Assembly (NCBI GenBank): GCA_030524675.1
Contig: JAUNGE010000022.1
Location: forward strand, 1-53,827
From: a bacterium
GTDB taxonomy: Bacteria; Bacillota; Clostridia; Lachnospirales; Lachnospiraceae
Reading direction: 5' to 3'
Length of the DNA stretch: 53,827 nt
Below, piece after piece: positions 33,441-42,726 of this stretch. The notes beneath the pieces were generated by a model. That model ran no database searches, was not told the DNA's origin, and worked only from the letters and a program-made list of their open reading frames with translations. Position numbers and translations under genes: made by a program. The first letter of the stretch is position 1. Each line of letters opens with the position of its first letter.

Positions 33441-34503
33441 CTTGAATCACATGTACGGTCATATTGCTGTGGTAGCTGTCCAAAACAAAGCTGTCCGCAA
33501 CGCCGTCTGTCAAATAAATTTCTCCATTCTCTGTGATAAGGATCATTTCAAAGTTCTGATGCTGTTGCCAATATTCTATGGCATGTTCCATTCCCATCAC
33601 ATACAGGGAAGTGGAAAGCGCATCGCAGAGTCGTCCTTCATCCGCAATGACTGTAGCGGAAGCAAGACCGCTCTCTGCCGGATGCCCGGTAGTAGGGTCA
33701 ATAATATGTCCATAGTGCTTGCCATCTTCTCCGATAAAGTAACGCTCATAAGCACCAGAGGTCACAACCGCTTGATTGCTGATTTCCAACACTCCTAATG
33801 TGCCACCGGAGAACGGGTCACGCAGACCAAGCCGCCACGGGCTGCCATCCGGTTTGGTTCCAACAGCCTGAATGTTTCCTCCAAGATCCAACAGGGCAGA
33901 GGTAATGCCATTATCTTTTAACACCTGCGCGGCAAGATCACCGGCATAACCTTTTCCCACAGCCCCCAGATCCAGCATCATACCGCTTTCCAACTGAACC
34001 GTCATATCCTCCTGCCGGATTCGTTCATAGCCTACATTCTTTAGAAGCTCTGTAATCTCGGCATCGGACGGCACACGATTTTCCTCTGTAGTAAAGCCCC
34101 AGGCAGTCAGCACTGGATAAATCGTCGGTTCCAAAGCACCATTGGCTTCCTCCGCCATTTGCAAAGCAAAGGAAAGCAATTCCGCCGTTTCCTCGTTTAC
34201 GCTTACAGGCTGGCCATCACTGTGGTTGACAGCATAAATATCACTGTCCGGGTCTGTTACCGACCATAGCTGTTCCAATTCTATTAGCTTGTCCTCTGCA
34301 TCCGATAACGCCGTTTCTGCATCCCTGCCATAAGCGGTCATCGTTATGTAGGTATCCATGGCGAATAATTCTGTTGTTATCTGATTTGAGCTGGCATCTC
34401 TTGAACACTTAAATTTTGCAAATAATAGGCAACCACCGATCAAGCACAACACCGCTGCCAGTATACAAGCACAGACAAGATGACGATTTCTGCATTTTCT
34501 CAT
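33427..34503 (-). CDS. apbE: FAD:protein FMN transferase (ApbE)
   Basis: 358 residues. The N-terminal hydrophobic segment ends in IGGC (Cys 25) and suggests a lipoprotein or membrane anchor facing outward. The ApbE core has DTYITMTAYG, MLDLGAVGKGYAGD, LDLGGNIQAVG, SGAYERYF, HIIDPTTGHPA and the Mg-binding DALSTSLYV. It attaches FMN through a phosphodiester bond to Thr/Ser of exported flavoproteins. No classic FMN-binding-domain target is in the window, so its substrate is either elsewhere or among the local redox proteins. It is coupled to its neighbours by overlaps on both sides. Confidence 0.93.
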   Translation of the reverse strand: MRKCRNRHLVCACILAAVLCLIGGCLLFAKFKCSRDASSNQITTELFAMDTYITMTAYGRDAETALSDAEDKLIELEQLWSVTDPDSDIYAVNHSDGQPVSVNEETAELLSFALQMAEEANGALEPTIYPVLTAWGFTTEENRVPSDAEITELLKNVGYERIRQEDMTVQLESGMMLDLGAVGKGYAGDLAAQVLKDNGITSALLDLGGNIQAVGTKPDGSPWRLGLRDPFSGGTLGVLEISNQAVVTSGAYERYFIGEDGKHYGHIIDPTTGHPAESGLASATVIADEGRLCDALSTSLYVMGMEHAIEYWQQHQNFEMILITENGEIYLTDGVADSFVLDSYHSNMTVHVIQDEEI

Positions 34504-35618
34504 AGCGTTTCTTTACCATCCTCAAAATATGAGGCAATCGTTTCCATTCTGAAAACCTGATTCACATGGAATGGACAGCGATGATTGCAATGACCGCATT
34601 TCAGGCAGTCAGAAGCTTTCTTTTCCAGCTTCTCATAATGATCGTAAGCAAGGCGGTCGCCGGCTTTGGCAAGATCGTAATACTTATTGATCAGGCCGAT
34701 GTCCAAGCCCGCAGGACAGGGCTTGCAGTGATTGCAGTAAACGCACTTGCCGTTCGCGTCCTGGGGCGCAAAACTGCCAACGACGGAATAGTCCTTTTCT
34801 CCCGGTTCTGCTTCCAGAAAGCCGAGAATCCGATCCAGATCTGCCTTTCCACGAATCCCCGGCAGAACCGTCAGCACGCCCGGCTTGTCCAGCGCATATT
34901 GCAGGCACTGATATTCCGTAAGCGCCTGACCGAAAGGAGAGGTTTTCGCATCCAGAAGCTGCCCTCCACTGAACGCCTTCATCACGGAGATCCCAACGCC
35001 TTCTTTTTCACAGCGGCGGTACAGGGTCATCCGTTCCTCCACATCTCCGATCCCATAATCGCCCTTACGGTAATCATAACCGGGATTGATGCTGAACATC
35101 AGCATATCCAAAATGCCCATATCCAGTACTTGATTTACCAGAGACGGCGTATGGGAGGAGAGACCGATATGCCGGACAACTCCCTGTGCTTTTAAATCTT
35201 CAATATATCGAATCACGCCTGCTTTTTCTACTTGGCGTAGATCGGCGGCATCGTCAATACAGTGGATAAAGCCAAAGTCGATATAGTCCGTCTGCAAGGC
35301 ATGAAGCTGCCAGTCGATAGACCGCTTGATGGTATCCATGTTTGTTGTCCAGCCATAGGTACCGGTTTCATAATTTGCGCCAAAATGAATCTGGAAATAC
35401 GCCTTATCTCGCTTGCCTTTCAGCGCCCGCCCATAGGCCGCAAAGGGCTTTGCCTCAGCGGAGGCCATGTCAAAATAATTGATTCCCCGCTCCAACGCAT
35501 AACGAACGGTTTCTTCTATTTCCTGTTCACTGGCCGCCTGAATGGAGCTTGTGCCAAGTCCTATGATACTGATCGATTCCCCTCCGTGGGGCAATATTCG
35601 ATATTCCATCGCATTCAT
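34500..35618 (-). CDS. Aldo/keto reductase with C-terminal 2[4Fe-4S] ferredoxin domain
   Basis: 372 residues. The TIM-barrel reductase part (GLGTSSIQAASEQE, FDMASAEAK, the catalytic-region LKGKRDKAYFQIH, IGLSSHTPSL) runs to about 280. A ferredoxin-like tail follows, with CVYCNHCKPCP and CLKCGHCNHRCPF (about residues 290-350), each giving four Cys for a [4Fe-4S] cluster. This suggests electron flow from ferredoxin-type carriers to an organic substrate. It overlaps apbE by 4 bases. Confidence 0.9.
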   Translation of the reverse strand: MNAMEYRILPHGGESISIIGLGTSSIQAASEQEIEETVRYALERGINYFDMASAEAKPFAAYGRALKGKRDKAYFQIHFGANYETGTYGWTTNMDTIKRSIDWQLHALQTDYIDFGFIHCIDDAADLRQVEKAGVIRYIEDLKAQGVVRHIGLSSHTPSLVNQVLDMGILDMLMFSINPGYDYRKGDYGIGDVEERMTLYRRCEKEGVGISVMKAFSGGQLLDAKTSPFGQALTEYQCLQYALDKPGVLTVLPGIRGKADLDRILGFLEAEPGEKDYSVVGSFAPQDANGKCVYCNHCKPCPAGLDIGLINKYYDLAKAGDRLAYDHYEKLEKKASDCLKCGHCNHRCPFHVNQVFRMETIASYFEDGKETL

Positions 35619-35645
35619 CCCGCTTTGTCCTCCCTGCCATTGTTT

Positions 35646-36128
35646 TTATAAGTTCAGATTCTTCACCCAATTTTTCAGGGAATCTTCTGATAAGTTTCCA
35701 TTCAGCAGCTTGCCTTGAAGCAGTGTTGCCCCCGGACAGCTCGGTTTCAATTTCGCATTTGTCTTTCCCATGCCGCTTCCACCGGAGGTTGCAAAAGGAA
35801 CGATTGTCTTGCCGGAAAAATCATAGCTCTCCAGAAAGGTATTGATAATCGTTGGGGCCACATACCACCAAATCGGGAAACCCAAGAAGACAACATCATA
35901 CTTTTCCATGTCCGGCAGCTTTTCTGCAATCGCAGGCCGGGATGACGGGTCGTTCATCTCCATCGAGCTTCTGCTCTTTTTGTCCATCCAGTTCAAATCA
36001 GCAGAAGAATAGGGAACCTCTGGTTTGATTTCATGAAGATCGGCGCCAATCGCTTCTGAAAGTTTCCACGCTGCCTTTGCAGTCACACCACTGGCTGAAA
36101 AATACGCCACTAAAATTTTCTTGCTCAT
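35646..36128 (-). CDS. Cytosolic flavodoxin
   Basis: 160 residues without a signal peptide. The phosphate loop is [10 protein letters not shown] (after ILVAYF), and the flavin-binding loops are [12 protein letters not shown] and [11 protein letters not shown]. It carries electrons on FMN in the cytoplasm. It is very close to the lipoprotein at 40509-41234 (both have SADLNW/TDADLNY, EMNDPS and RPAI), which looks like an exported copy of the same type. Confidence 0.9.
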   Translation of the reverse strand: MSKKILVAYFSASGVTAKAAWKLSEAIGADLHEIKPEVPYSSADLNWMDKKSRSSMEMNDPSSRPAIAEKLPDMEKYDVVFLGFPIWWYVAPTIINTFLESYDFSGKTIVPFATSGGSGMGKTNAKLKPSCPGATLLQGKLLNGNLSEDSLKNWVKNLNL

Positions 36129-36157
36129 AATGTACCTCCATCATTTTTCTAATAAAA

Positions 36158-37501
36158 TTATATTACCTGAAAAGTTTTCCACTTCCCGGACTTTTGTCTC
36201 CAGAAGAAAATAACAGCCCGGATAACCCAGTCGCTGACCATTGCAATCGCAATTCCTATGACGCCCATCTGCAGGGCAACCCCTAAAAGCCAGGACAGCA
36301 ATAAACGCACTGCTATGGTGGATATGACCGAAACATACATGGTGAACTTCACATCGCCTGCAGCCCGCAGTCCGTTGCTGAGTGCCCCGGAAAAAGGATA
36401 GGCGATGGCATTGAACAGATTGTGGATCAGAACCAGCCTAATCACAAGCTGCTTTGTATCCGGCTCCAACGCATAGAATCTCATAAATAAGGGAGTCAGC
36501 AGGAAAATCAAAAGATTCCATACCGACGAAAGCAACAGCGTGATCTTCGTCAGTTTCTTAAAGTAGACTTCCGCAGCCTGTGTATCCCGGTTTCCCATAC
36601 ACTGCCCAATGACCGTGATAAACACTGGCCCCATAGCAACACCGGCCAGGGCAGCCAAAGACCAGATGCTCTGCGCCACGCCGTTTGCGGCAATCTGATA
36701 AGTACCAAAAAGTGCCACAATACTGCTTAAGGCTACCTTTACCAACTGGAAAACGCCATTTTCCAGCCCGTTTGGAATGGCAATCCTTAAAATGTGCCGC
36801 ATAAGTTCCCCATTCCACTGAAAAATCCACCTTCCGGCATAGAATACATCGTTTTTCCTGCGGAAGCAAAGTGCGGTAATAACCACAGCCGAAAATGTCC
36901 GGGCAATCAGGGAAGGCCATGCGACACCGGCAACGCCTGCGTGCAGTACAAACACGCCAATCAGGTTGCCGATGACATTGATGATATTGGATGCCACCGA
37001 CAGGTACATAGTCACGCTGGTTTTTCCCATGCTGCGGAAAAGCGCGGCACCAGCGTTATAAACTGCCAACGCCGGATAGGAATAAGCGGAAATTCTAAGA
37101 TAAGTAATGCAGGCCTGCATCACATCGCTTTCCACTTTTCCGAACATCAGACGAAGCATCCCCTCATTCCCGATCAGCACAAGTGTCGAAACCAATGCGG
37201 AAAAAATCACAGAGAACAGCAGGAGCTGGCTTGCAGATTCTCCTGCGGCATCCAATGCCTTTCTGCCAATGTACTGGCTGATTACTACCGCTCCGCCGGA
37301 TGCCAGCGCCGTAAACAGGTAAATAAAAATGGTGTTGAACTGGTTTACCAAAGAAACGCCGGAAACCGCCGCTTCCCCGGCATAGCTGACCACCAATGTA
37401 TCTGCCAGACCCACAAGCATAACCAGCAGTTGCTCTAAAAATAGTGGGATAATCATATCCTTTAATGCTCTATTTGAAAATAACTCTGTTTGCTGATTCA
37501 T
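36158..37501 (-). CDS. MATE-family efflux transporter
   Basis: 447 residues with twelve membrane segments. It starts with LKDMIIPLFLEQLLVMLVGLADTLVVSYAG, split by helices, and contains GGAVVISQYIGRK and FNTIFIYL as in clostridial MATE proteins. It exports a cationic drug-like or metabolic compound with Na+ or H+. The position inside the redox operon, 29 bases upstream of the cytosolic flavodoxin, suggests export of a redox-active compound, but the substrate is unknown. Confidence 0.9.
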   Translation of the reverse strand: MNQQTELFSNRALKDMIIPLFLEQLLVMLVGLADTLVVSYAGEAAVSGVSLVNQFNTIFIYLFTALASGGAVVISQYIGRKALDAAGESASQLLLFSVIFSALVSTLVLIGNEGMLRLMFGKVESDVMQACITYLRISAYSYPALAVYNAGAALFRSMGKTSVTMYLSVASNIINVIGNLIGVFVLHAGVAGVAWPSLIARTFSAVVITALCFRRKNDVFYAGRWIFQWNGELMRHILRIAIPNGLENGVFQLVKVALSSIVALFGTYQIAANGVAQSIWSLAALAGVAMGPVFITVIGQCMGNRDTQAAEVYFKKLTKITLLLSSVWNLLIFLLTPLFMRFYALEPDTKQLVIRLVLIHNLFNAIAYPFSGALSNGLRAAGDVKFTMYVSVISTIAVRLLLSWLLGVALQMGVIGIAIAMVSDWVIRAVIFFWRQKSGKWKTFQVI

Positions 37502-37537
37502 GCCTTTTCCTTTTCTCTAACCTTTCGTTAATTACTT

Positions 37538-39013
37538 TTATTTTAAAATCCCATTACTTTCCAGCCATTCCGTTATATCGTCTGGCAAACTATCGCCGCC
37601 AGAGTAATGTACCGATAATGCTTCACCCATAGTAGCATCTGGCACCAGCTTGGCAATCGCCGTCAGACTCTGCCCGAACCGTCCGCCGCCATGAGAACAG
37701 AAAGGAATTATTGTTTTTCCTGTAAAATCATATTCTTCGAGGAAAGACGCAATCGGCATAGGGATGGACGCCCACCAGTTGGGGTAACCCAGAAGAATCG
37801 TATCGTACTCATCCATATTTTCTACATGGGTTGCCAATTCCGGGCGAACCTGTTCGTTCTGATCTCGCTGCGCCTCATCCAATACGGTGTTATAATCTGT
37901 GGAGTAGGGATTTACCAGCGTAATCTCAAATAAATCCGCACCTGTCTGAGACTGGATTTCTTCTGCGATCCCCGCTGTATTTCCTCCCCATGAGAAATAG
38001 GCAATCAGCACCTTGCCTCCAGCACTCTCTGTATTCTCAGTGCCTGTGCTGACAACACTCCCTGCGCCGCTTCCCGCATTTCTCACGAGCCGGATGCCAA
38101 TGTTAAAACTGCCTTTACCTTCTGCCATAGCTGCCCGGTATGCGCTCCGCATATTTTTTGCAAAGTCATTCCAGCCGCCGCCTCTGTATACCCGGAGCGT
38201 TCCTGTTTCCGGGCCGGTGGGGTCGGTCTGTTCCTCTGGGCTGTATGCTCCATAGTAGTCCCATACCCATTCGCTGACATTCCCATGCATATTGTAGAGG
38301 CCCCATCCGTTGGGGGAAAAACTGGTCACTTCAACGGTTGTCTGACGGTATTCGCCCGGCTGCGTGTCAAGATTTCCCTGCGAGAAATAATTTTCCTCGA
38401 TCTCATAGGGATAATGTCCGTAATAATTTGCTTCCTCCGCACTGATGGAATTTTCCGTATTGAAAGGCGTTGCAGTTCCTGCGCGGCAGGCATACTCCCA
38501 CTCTGCTTCTGTGGGGAGACGATATCCGTCTGCGCTGCGGTCCCAGGTTACTGTCTGCCCATCTATGGTATAAGCAGGCGTTAATCCTTCCAATTCGCTT
38601 CGGGCATTACAATAAGCCACTGCGTCCAGCCATGAGATATTTTCTACTGGAAGATTGTCTCCGGAAAAGCTGCTTGGATTATCATTCATCACTTCCGCAT
38701 ACTCTGCCTGTGTCACTTCATACTGGCTCATATAAAAATCACTGACCGTCACGGTATGCTGTGCTTCATCTTCTGACCGCCAGCCTTCCGTATCTGGGCT
38801 GCCCATCTCAAAAGTTCCGCCCGTTATCAGGACAAAATTTTCAGGCGGCTCAGATACGATGGCATTCAAATCTTCCGTTTCTTCCGAAGAAACTGTACTC
38901 TGAATAGCTTCTGTTTCAGCATTGCCTGTATCCGGTTCCCATGACGTTGTGCCGCACGCCGCTAACGAGAAAACCATTACAGCCGCCATCAGAAAAGCAC
39001 TAATTCTTTTCAT
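37538..39013 (-). CDS. Lipoprotein: SUMF1 domain fused to flavodoxin
   Basis: 491 residues. The signal peptide has its lipobox Cys at residue 20 (SLAAC). The SUMF1/formylglycine-generating-like domain (about 55-312) has GGTFEMGSPD, EVTQAEYAEVM, RLPTEAEWEYACRAGT, NMHGNVSEWVWDYYG and YRGGGWND, but ends GIRLVRN without the Cys of true formylglycine-generating enzymes. A flavodoxin follows (about 330-491) with SWGGNTAGIA, LLGYPNWWASIP and PFCSHGGG. It should sit outside the membrane. The pairing of a SUMF1 fold with a flavodoxin is unusual. It overlaps the DUF4405 gene by 14 bases. Confidence 0.88.
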   Translation of the reverse strand: MKRISAFLMAAVMVFSLAACGTTSWEPDTGNAETEAIQSTVSSEETEDLNAIVSEPPENFVLITGGTFEMGSPDTEGWRSEDEAQHTVTVSDFYMSQYEVTQAEYAEVMNDNPSSFSGDNLPVENISWLDAVAYCNARSELEGLTPAYTIDGQTVTWDRSADGYRLPTEAEWEYACRAGTATPFNTENSISAEEANYYGHYPYEIEENYFSQGNLDTQPGEYRQTTVEVTSFSPNGWGLYNMHGNVSEWVWDYYGAYSPEEQTDPTGPETGTLRVYRGGGWNDFAKNMRSAYRAAMAEGKGSFNIGIRLVRNAGSGAGSVVSTGTENTESAGGKVLIAYFSWGGNTAGIAEEIQSQTGADLFEITLVNPYSTDYNTVLDEAQRDQNEQVRPELATHVENMDEYDTILLGYPNWWASIPMPIASFLEEYDFTGKTIIPFCSHGGGRFGQSLTAIAKLVPDATMGEALSVHYSGGDSLPDDITEWLESNGILK

Positions 39014-39713
39014 GGATCTTCTCCCTTCCTTTCGAGTGCTTGCCGGAAATCTTCCCGATTCCCCGGATTATATAAAAGCTGACAAAAATCCAGAATCCCA
39101 TCATCGCAATGTACTCTGCGAATACGGATATTGCGCTTTGTTCAAAATCAAAAAATACAAATTGATTTTTCAGGAACATATAAGAAACAATGTCCTTTTG
39201 GATAAAGCAGAACAACCCATATCCGGCGATCACGGCGGCGGCCAGCCGCAGCCCCCACACCGCCGCACCCGGCATTTTTCTTCCTTTCAGGAGTCTCTTA
39301 AACATTCCTATGATCATTCCCCAGTGCATCCCTAAATGAACGCTCATCAGCACAAATCCCCAATAGGAAGCTGCCATGTGCATACTTCTTGCAGTAGCCA
39401 TCGGCCCGCCGATAGGAAGCGCCGCAAAGACATGGCGCGACAAGACGATTCCACTATATCCAAGACAAAGCATAGAAATAAGTACGCTAAAATTAACGAA
39501 TGTCTGTAAAATGCGCAGAGGCTTGTATTTTCCCTTGAACAGATTGCCATACCACCGGATGTTGAGGATATGATGTGCGATAAACAAAAGCAGCATCCCG
39601 GCACCGAACCACTCATGAAGCGCCTCCCCGGTGATTTGATATGCCATCAGGCAGAGCAGCAGCACTGTCATCAGGAGATCAATTACCATCTTGATTTCCA
39701 TTTTTGGTTTCAT
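39000..39713 (-). CDS. DUF4405 membrane protein, probable b-type cytochrome
   Basis: 237 residues with five or six membrane segments. Histidines lie within or next to helices (ALHEWFGAGMLLLFIAHHILNI, HMAASYWGFVLMSVHLGMHWG), the pattern of di-heme quinone-linked cytochromes. It could pass electrons across the membrane to the lipid-anchored flavodoxins around it. Heme binding is inferred from the residues only. Confidence 0.82.
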   Translation of the reverse strand: MKPKMEIKMVIDLLMTVLLLCLMAYQITGEALHEWFGAGMLLLFIAHHILNIRWYGNLFKGKYKPLRILQTFVNFSVLISMLCLGYSGIVLSRHVFAALPIGGPMATARSMHMAASYWGFVLMSVHLGMHWGMIIGMFKRLLKGRKMPGAAVWGLRLAAAVIAGYGLFCFIQKDIVSYMFLKNQFVFFDFEQSAISVFAEYIAMMGFWIFVSFYIIRGIGKISGKHSKGREKIHEKN

Positions 39714-39733
39714 GAGTCATTCACCCTTTCCCA

Positions 39734-40423
39734 TCACTTGGATAAGCCGAGTTCAGCCACCCATTCATTCACTCTGCTTTCTGCGTCAGTTACACTGGAA
39801 CCGCCGATATGAAGGCCGTCAAGGACGTCTGCGTCCGGCTCCATATCCTTAATTTCTTCAATCGCATCCGAGAATGCGCTGCCCCCGGAGGTGCAGAAGG
39901 GAATCACAGTTTTTCCGCTGAAATCATACTCGTCAAAAAAGCTATACATGACCATGGGCATTCCATACCACCAGTTTGGAAACCCCACAAAAACGGTATC
40001 GTACTGATCCAGGTTCTCGATATGCGCAGACAGTTCAGGGCGAATCCCATTGTTTTTTTCAGACTGTCCAACATCGATAGTATCGTCATAGCTGTCGGGA
40101 TAAGGTTCTACCGTCCGAATAGAGAACAGCTCTCCGCCGGATGCTTCTGCGATCATGTGGGCCATCACACCGGTATTGCCTGTGACTTCGCCGTTAAAGA
40201 TTTGAATACTGGCACTGGACGAAGCATCCACATCATTGGGAAGCTCCGCATTTTCACCGTAGGTAAAGTAAGCAATCAGTATGCTGCTGCCTTCCGCTTC
40301 TTCTGACTCTAAAGAAGCAGATTCTGTATTAGATATATCCGTATCGTTCTGCTGTGTATTGGAGCAACCTGCCAAGGAAAACGCCAGTACAATAGAAAGT
40401 GTAAGGGCAGTCAATTTTTTCAT
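39734..40423 (-). CDS. Flavodoxin lipoprotein, extended type
   Basis: 229 residues, lipobox Cys at residue 20 (SLAGC), a short acidic linker, then flavodoxin. Between the first strand (LIAYFTYGEN) and the helix (GNTGVMAHMI) there is an insert with DVDASSSASIQ. The same insert motif appears in the lipoproteins at 41259-42377 and 45733-46902. The flavin loops are VGFPNWWYGMP and PFCTSGG. The insert changes the FMN-phosphate loop, so the ligand may differ from plain FMN. Confidence 0.87.
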   Translation of the reverse strand: MKKLTALTLSIVLAFSLAGCSNTQQNDTDISNTESASLESEEAEGSSILIAYFTYGENAELPNDVDASSSASIQIFNGEVTGNTGVMAHMIAEASGGELFSIRTVEPYPDSYDDTIDVGQSEKNNGIRPELSAHIENLDQYDTVFVGFPNWWYGMPMVMYSFFDEYDFSGKTVIPFCTSGGSAFSDAIEEIKDMEPDADVLDGLHIGGSSVTDAESRVNEWVAELGLSK

Positions 40424-40450
40424 GTAATCATCTCCTACAATATGGTTTGG

Positions 40451-40483
40451 GTAATAGGCACGGAAGTCAGCCGCACCTATTAC
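40451..40483 (-). promoter_or_regulatory. Intergenic hairpin without T-run
   Basis: GTAATAGG-N2-CGG pairs with CCG-N2-CCTATTAC around AAGTCAG. It lies between two flavodoxin lipoprotein genes and could be an RNA-processing or stability signal that sets their ratio. Confidence 0.45.
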
Positions 40484-40508
40484 TATCTCCCTGAAATTTT
40501 TTATCGGA

Positions 40509-41234
40509 TTATTCTCCCAGGCTCAGTCCAAGACCGTTTACCCATTCCATGACAGTGTCCTGAGAATCGCTGCCGTTCAGTCTTTGTCCGTCAAGCCAAG
40601 TAGCGCCACTGGTAAGTTGTTCCAGATTAGTTGCACTGGAACCCATACCACTGCCACCGGAAGTGCAGAAAGGAACAATGGTCTTACCGGAAAAGTCATA
40701 GCTTTCCATAAAAGTGCTGACAATTCTCGGTGCCTCTCCCCACCAGATCGGATAACCCAAGAATACAATGTCATACTGATCCATGTTATCCACGGAACCG
40801 GAAATGGCGGGGCGGGCAGACGGATCGTTCATTTCAATCGTAGTACGGCTGTTGTTATCATTGTAATTAAGGTCAGCATCTGTATAAGGATCTTCAGGAA
40901 CGATTTCATAAATGTCTGCGTTCAGACCGTTTGCAATATGTTCCGCCACGCCTTCGGTAGTGCCAGTGGCAGAGAAATAGGCTACCAGTACCTTGGTTCC
41001 TTCCGCCTCGGTTTCCGTTTCAGACGCAGGTTCTGTACTTTCAGTTTCATCGGGCTGCGTAACTTCGGTTTCCGGCTCGGATTCTACCGCGCTGCTTTCT
41101 GGTACAGATGTTTCTTTGGATACGCTATTCTCCGTATCAGAGGAATTTGTTTCAGCCGGGTTACTATTTCCGGCGCAGGCCACAAGGGATACGGCCATCA
41201 AAAAAGTAAGTAAAAGAGCTGCAAATTTCTTCAT
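40509..41234 (-). CDS. Flavodoxin lipoprotein, standard type
   Basis: 241 residues, lipobox Cys at residue 20 (SLVAC). A long Ser/Thr/Glu-rich linker (residues 21-85) precedes a compact flavodoxin with SATGTTEGVA, LGYPIWWGEAP and [11 protein letters not shown]. It is the exported counterpart of the cytosolic flavodoxin at 35646-36128. The ATG at 41234 has GGAGG 8 bases upstream, and an in-frame TTG five codons earlier would use that site as coding sequence. Confidence 0.9.
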   Translation of the reverse strand: MKKFAALLLTFLMAVSLVACAGNSNPAETNSSDTENSVSKETSVPESSAVESEPETEVTQPDETESTEPASETETEAEGTKVLVAYFSATGTTEGVAEHIANGLNADIYEIVPEDPYTDADLNYNDNNSRTTIEMNDPSARPAISGSVDNMDQYDIVFLGYPIWWGEAPRIVSTFMESYDFSGKTIVPFCTSGGSGMGSSATNLEQLTSGATWLDGQRLNGSDSQDTVMEWVNGLGLSLGE

Positions 41235-41258
41235 TGTTTTTTCCTCCAATTTATATTT

Positions 41259-42377
41259 TTACTCAGCCAGCGAGAAGGTGATTTCCTCGCGGCTGTCAAG
41301 GTTTTCAAAAACAGACAAGTCCGAAGTCACCCTGCCAATCGAAATGACATCCACGGAAAGCACCGGATCGTCTGTCTGTGCATAAAAGATCGCCATGTTG
41401 TGGTGCGCCTCACAGTAAGTAATGTCGCCATCGTGAAAGGTATTTCCACCTCCCACCAAGTTCTCATCTGCCGGGTAGAAATCTACACCGCCATAATATT
41501 CTCGCCCTCCAAAGCCACTCATGGAAATGGTAAGAGGGAAATATGCTTTGATTTCCTGGGCAAGAGCAGTGTCATAAATCACTCCGTCAAGAACAGTATT
41601 TCCGATCGTAATGGTAATGGCTGTTTCTCCATTTTCCGCTCCAGCGCTTTCTCCTGTGATGCCTATGCTCTCAAGCCACGCAGCAACGGTATCCCCGGCA
41701 GACGGAACATCCTTTGCCTCAATCGCCAGTCCATCCGGTGACTCTGCCGCATGGCTGACCTCCCGGATCGTACTGTAGCTTCCACCGGCACCATATCCAT
41801 CATGGGTGCAGAACGGAATGACTGTTTTCCCAGAAAAATCATATTCATTCAAAAAAGAAAGTACAGCCTGCGGAACTTCTGTCGCCCACACCGGATAGCC
41901 AATAAACACTGTATCATACTGTGAAATATCCAAGTCGCTTTCCACCAAAGCCGGCAAATACCCATCCGCCATTTCACTGTGGTTTACATCCCGCAGCTCG
42001 TCAAAATCCTCCGTATAAGGCGTGACCGTTTCAATGAGGTGAATATCGCCGCCTACAGTCTGCTGAATCAGGTTCGCAACGTATTCTGTTGTGCCGTACC
42101 GGCCATTTTCGTCTGCCACGATGCTGGCAGATGTCGTTGCATCCACATCATCAGGATACTCTGTGTTGCCCCACCTTGAAAAATAAACAATCAAGATGTT
42201 ACTGCCATTTTCCTCCGCCGAGGTTTCCGGTTCCGTATCAGCCGTTTCTTCCTCTGTCACAGTCTGGCTGCTATCGCCAATCGTTTCGTTTTCTTCCTGC
42301 CCGGAGGATTCAGCCCCACACGCAGCCACGGAAAGCATCATGAAAACGATGAGTATAAACGCTAACCCTTTTTTCAC
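41259..42377 (-). CDS. Lipoprotein: extended flavodoxin fused to cyclophilin-like domain
   Basis: 372 residues from a GTG start with GGAGGT 6 bases upstream. Lipobox Cys at residue 20 (SVAAC). Flavodoxin (about 55-235) has the DVDATTSASIV insert, IGYPVWATEVP and PFCTHDGYG. The C-terminal cyclophilin-like fold (about 250-372) is recognisable by ITIGNTVLDGVIYDT, FPLTISMSGFGG and MAIFYAQTDDP. Aromatic WW of the other paralogues is replaced by WA here. It is probably envelope-bound. Confidence 0.87.
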   Translation of the reverse strand: MKKGLAFILIVFMMLSVAACGAESSGQEENETIGDSSQTVTEEETADTEPETSAEENGSNILIVYFSRWGNTEYPDDVDATTSASIVADENGRYGTTEYVANLIQQTVGGDIHLIETVTPYTEDFDELRDVNHSEMADGYLPALVESDLDISQYDTVFIGYPVWATEVPQAVLSFLNEYDFSGKTVIPFCTHDGYGAGGSYSTIREVSHAAESPDGLAIEAKDVPSAGDTVAAWLESIGITGESAGAENGETAITITIGNTVLDGVIYDTALAQEIKAYFPLTISMSGFGGREYYGGVDFYPADENLVGGGNTFHDGDITYCEAHHNMAIFYAQTDDPVLSVDVISIGRVTSDLSVFENLDSREEITFSLAE

Positions 42378-42388
42378 GTTTCCACCTC

Positions 42389-42712
42389 CTATGCCTCTCC
42401 ATAAACTTCTTTCGCCATTCTGAACGCCGCCCACGCCTTCGGCCAACCGGCATAAAAGGCCGCGTGGGTCAGGATTTCAGCCATTTCCTCTGCCGTTACC
42501 CCGTGTTTTTTCGCGTTCAAAATATGAAATTTCAGTGAGCTGTCCAACACGCCGCTTGCCATCAGCGCTGTTACCGTAACCACACTTCTGTCCCTGGCAG
42601 ATAGCTTATCCTCCCGCGACCAAACCTCACCAAACAGCACATCATCGTTCAACTCTGCAAACTTAGGTGCAAAAACACCCAATTCGTCATGTCCAGCAGT
42701 AACCTTTGCCAT
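42389..42712 (-). CDS. Carboxymuconolactone decarboxylase/AhpD-like protein
   Basis: 107 residues from the ATG at 42712 (AGGAGG 8 bases upstream). It has the AhpD-like helix RDRSVVTVTALMASG and the end HAAFYAGWPKAWAAF, but no CxxC is seen, so a peroxidase-reductase role is doubtful. A longer frame to 42772 overlaps the cupin gene and has no ribosome-binding site. Pairs of this family with a cupin are common in Firmicutes redox loci. Confidence 0.85.
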   Translation of the reverse strand: MAKVTAGHDELGVFAPKFAELNDDVLFGEVWSREDKLSARDRSVVTVTALMASGVLDSSLKFHILNAKKHGVTAEEMAEILTHAAFYAGWPKAWAAFRMAKEVYGEA

Positions 42713-42726
42713 CTGAAATGCCTCCT

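Noticed and set aside
33072-39713. The ApbE/NusG-II region considered as an RNF or NQR complex
   Set aside because: No rnf/nqr subunits (RnfB/C/D/G or NqrB/D/E) are present. Only the accessory-type proteins are seen.
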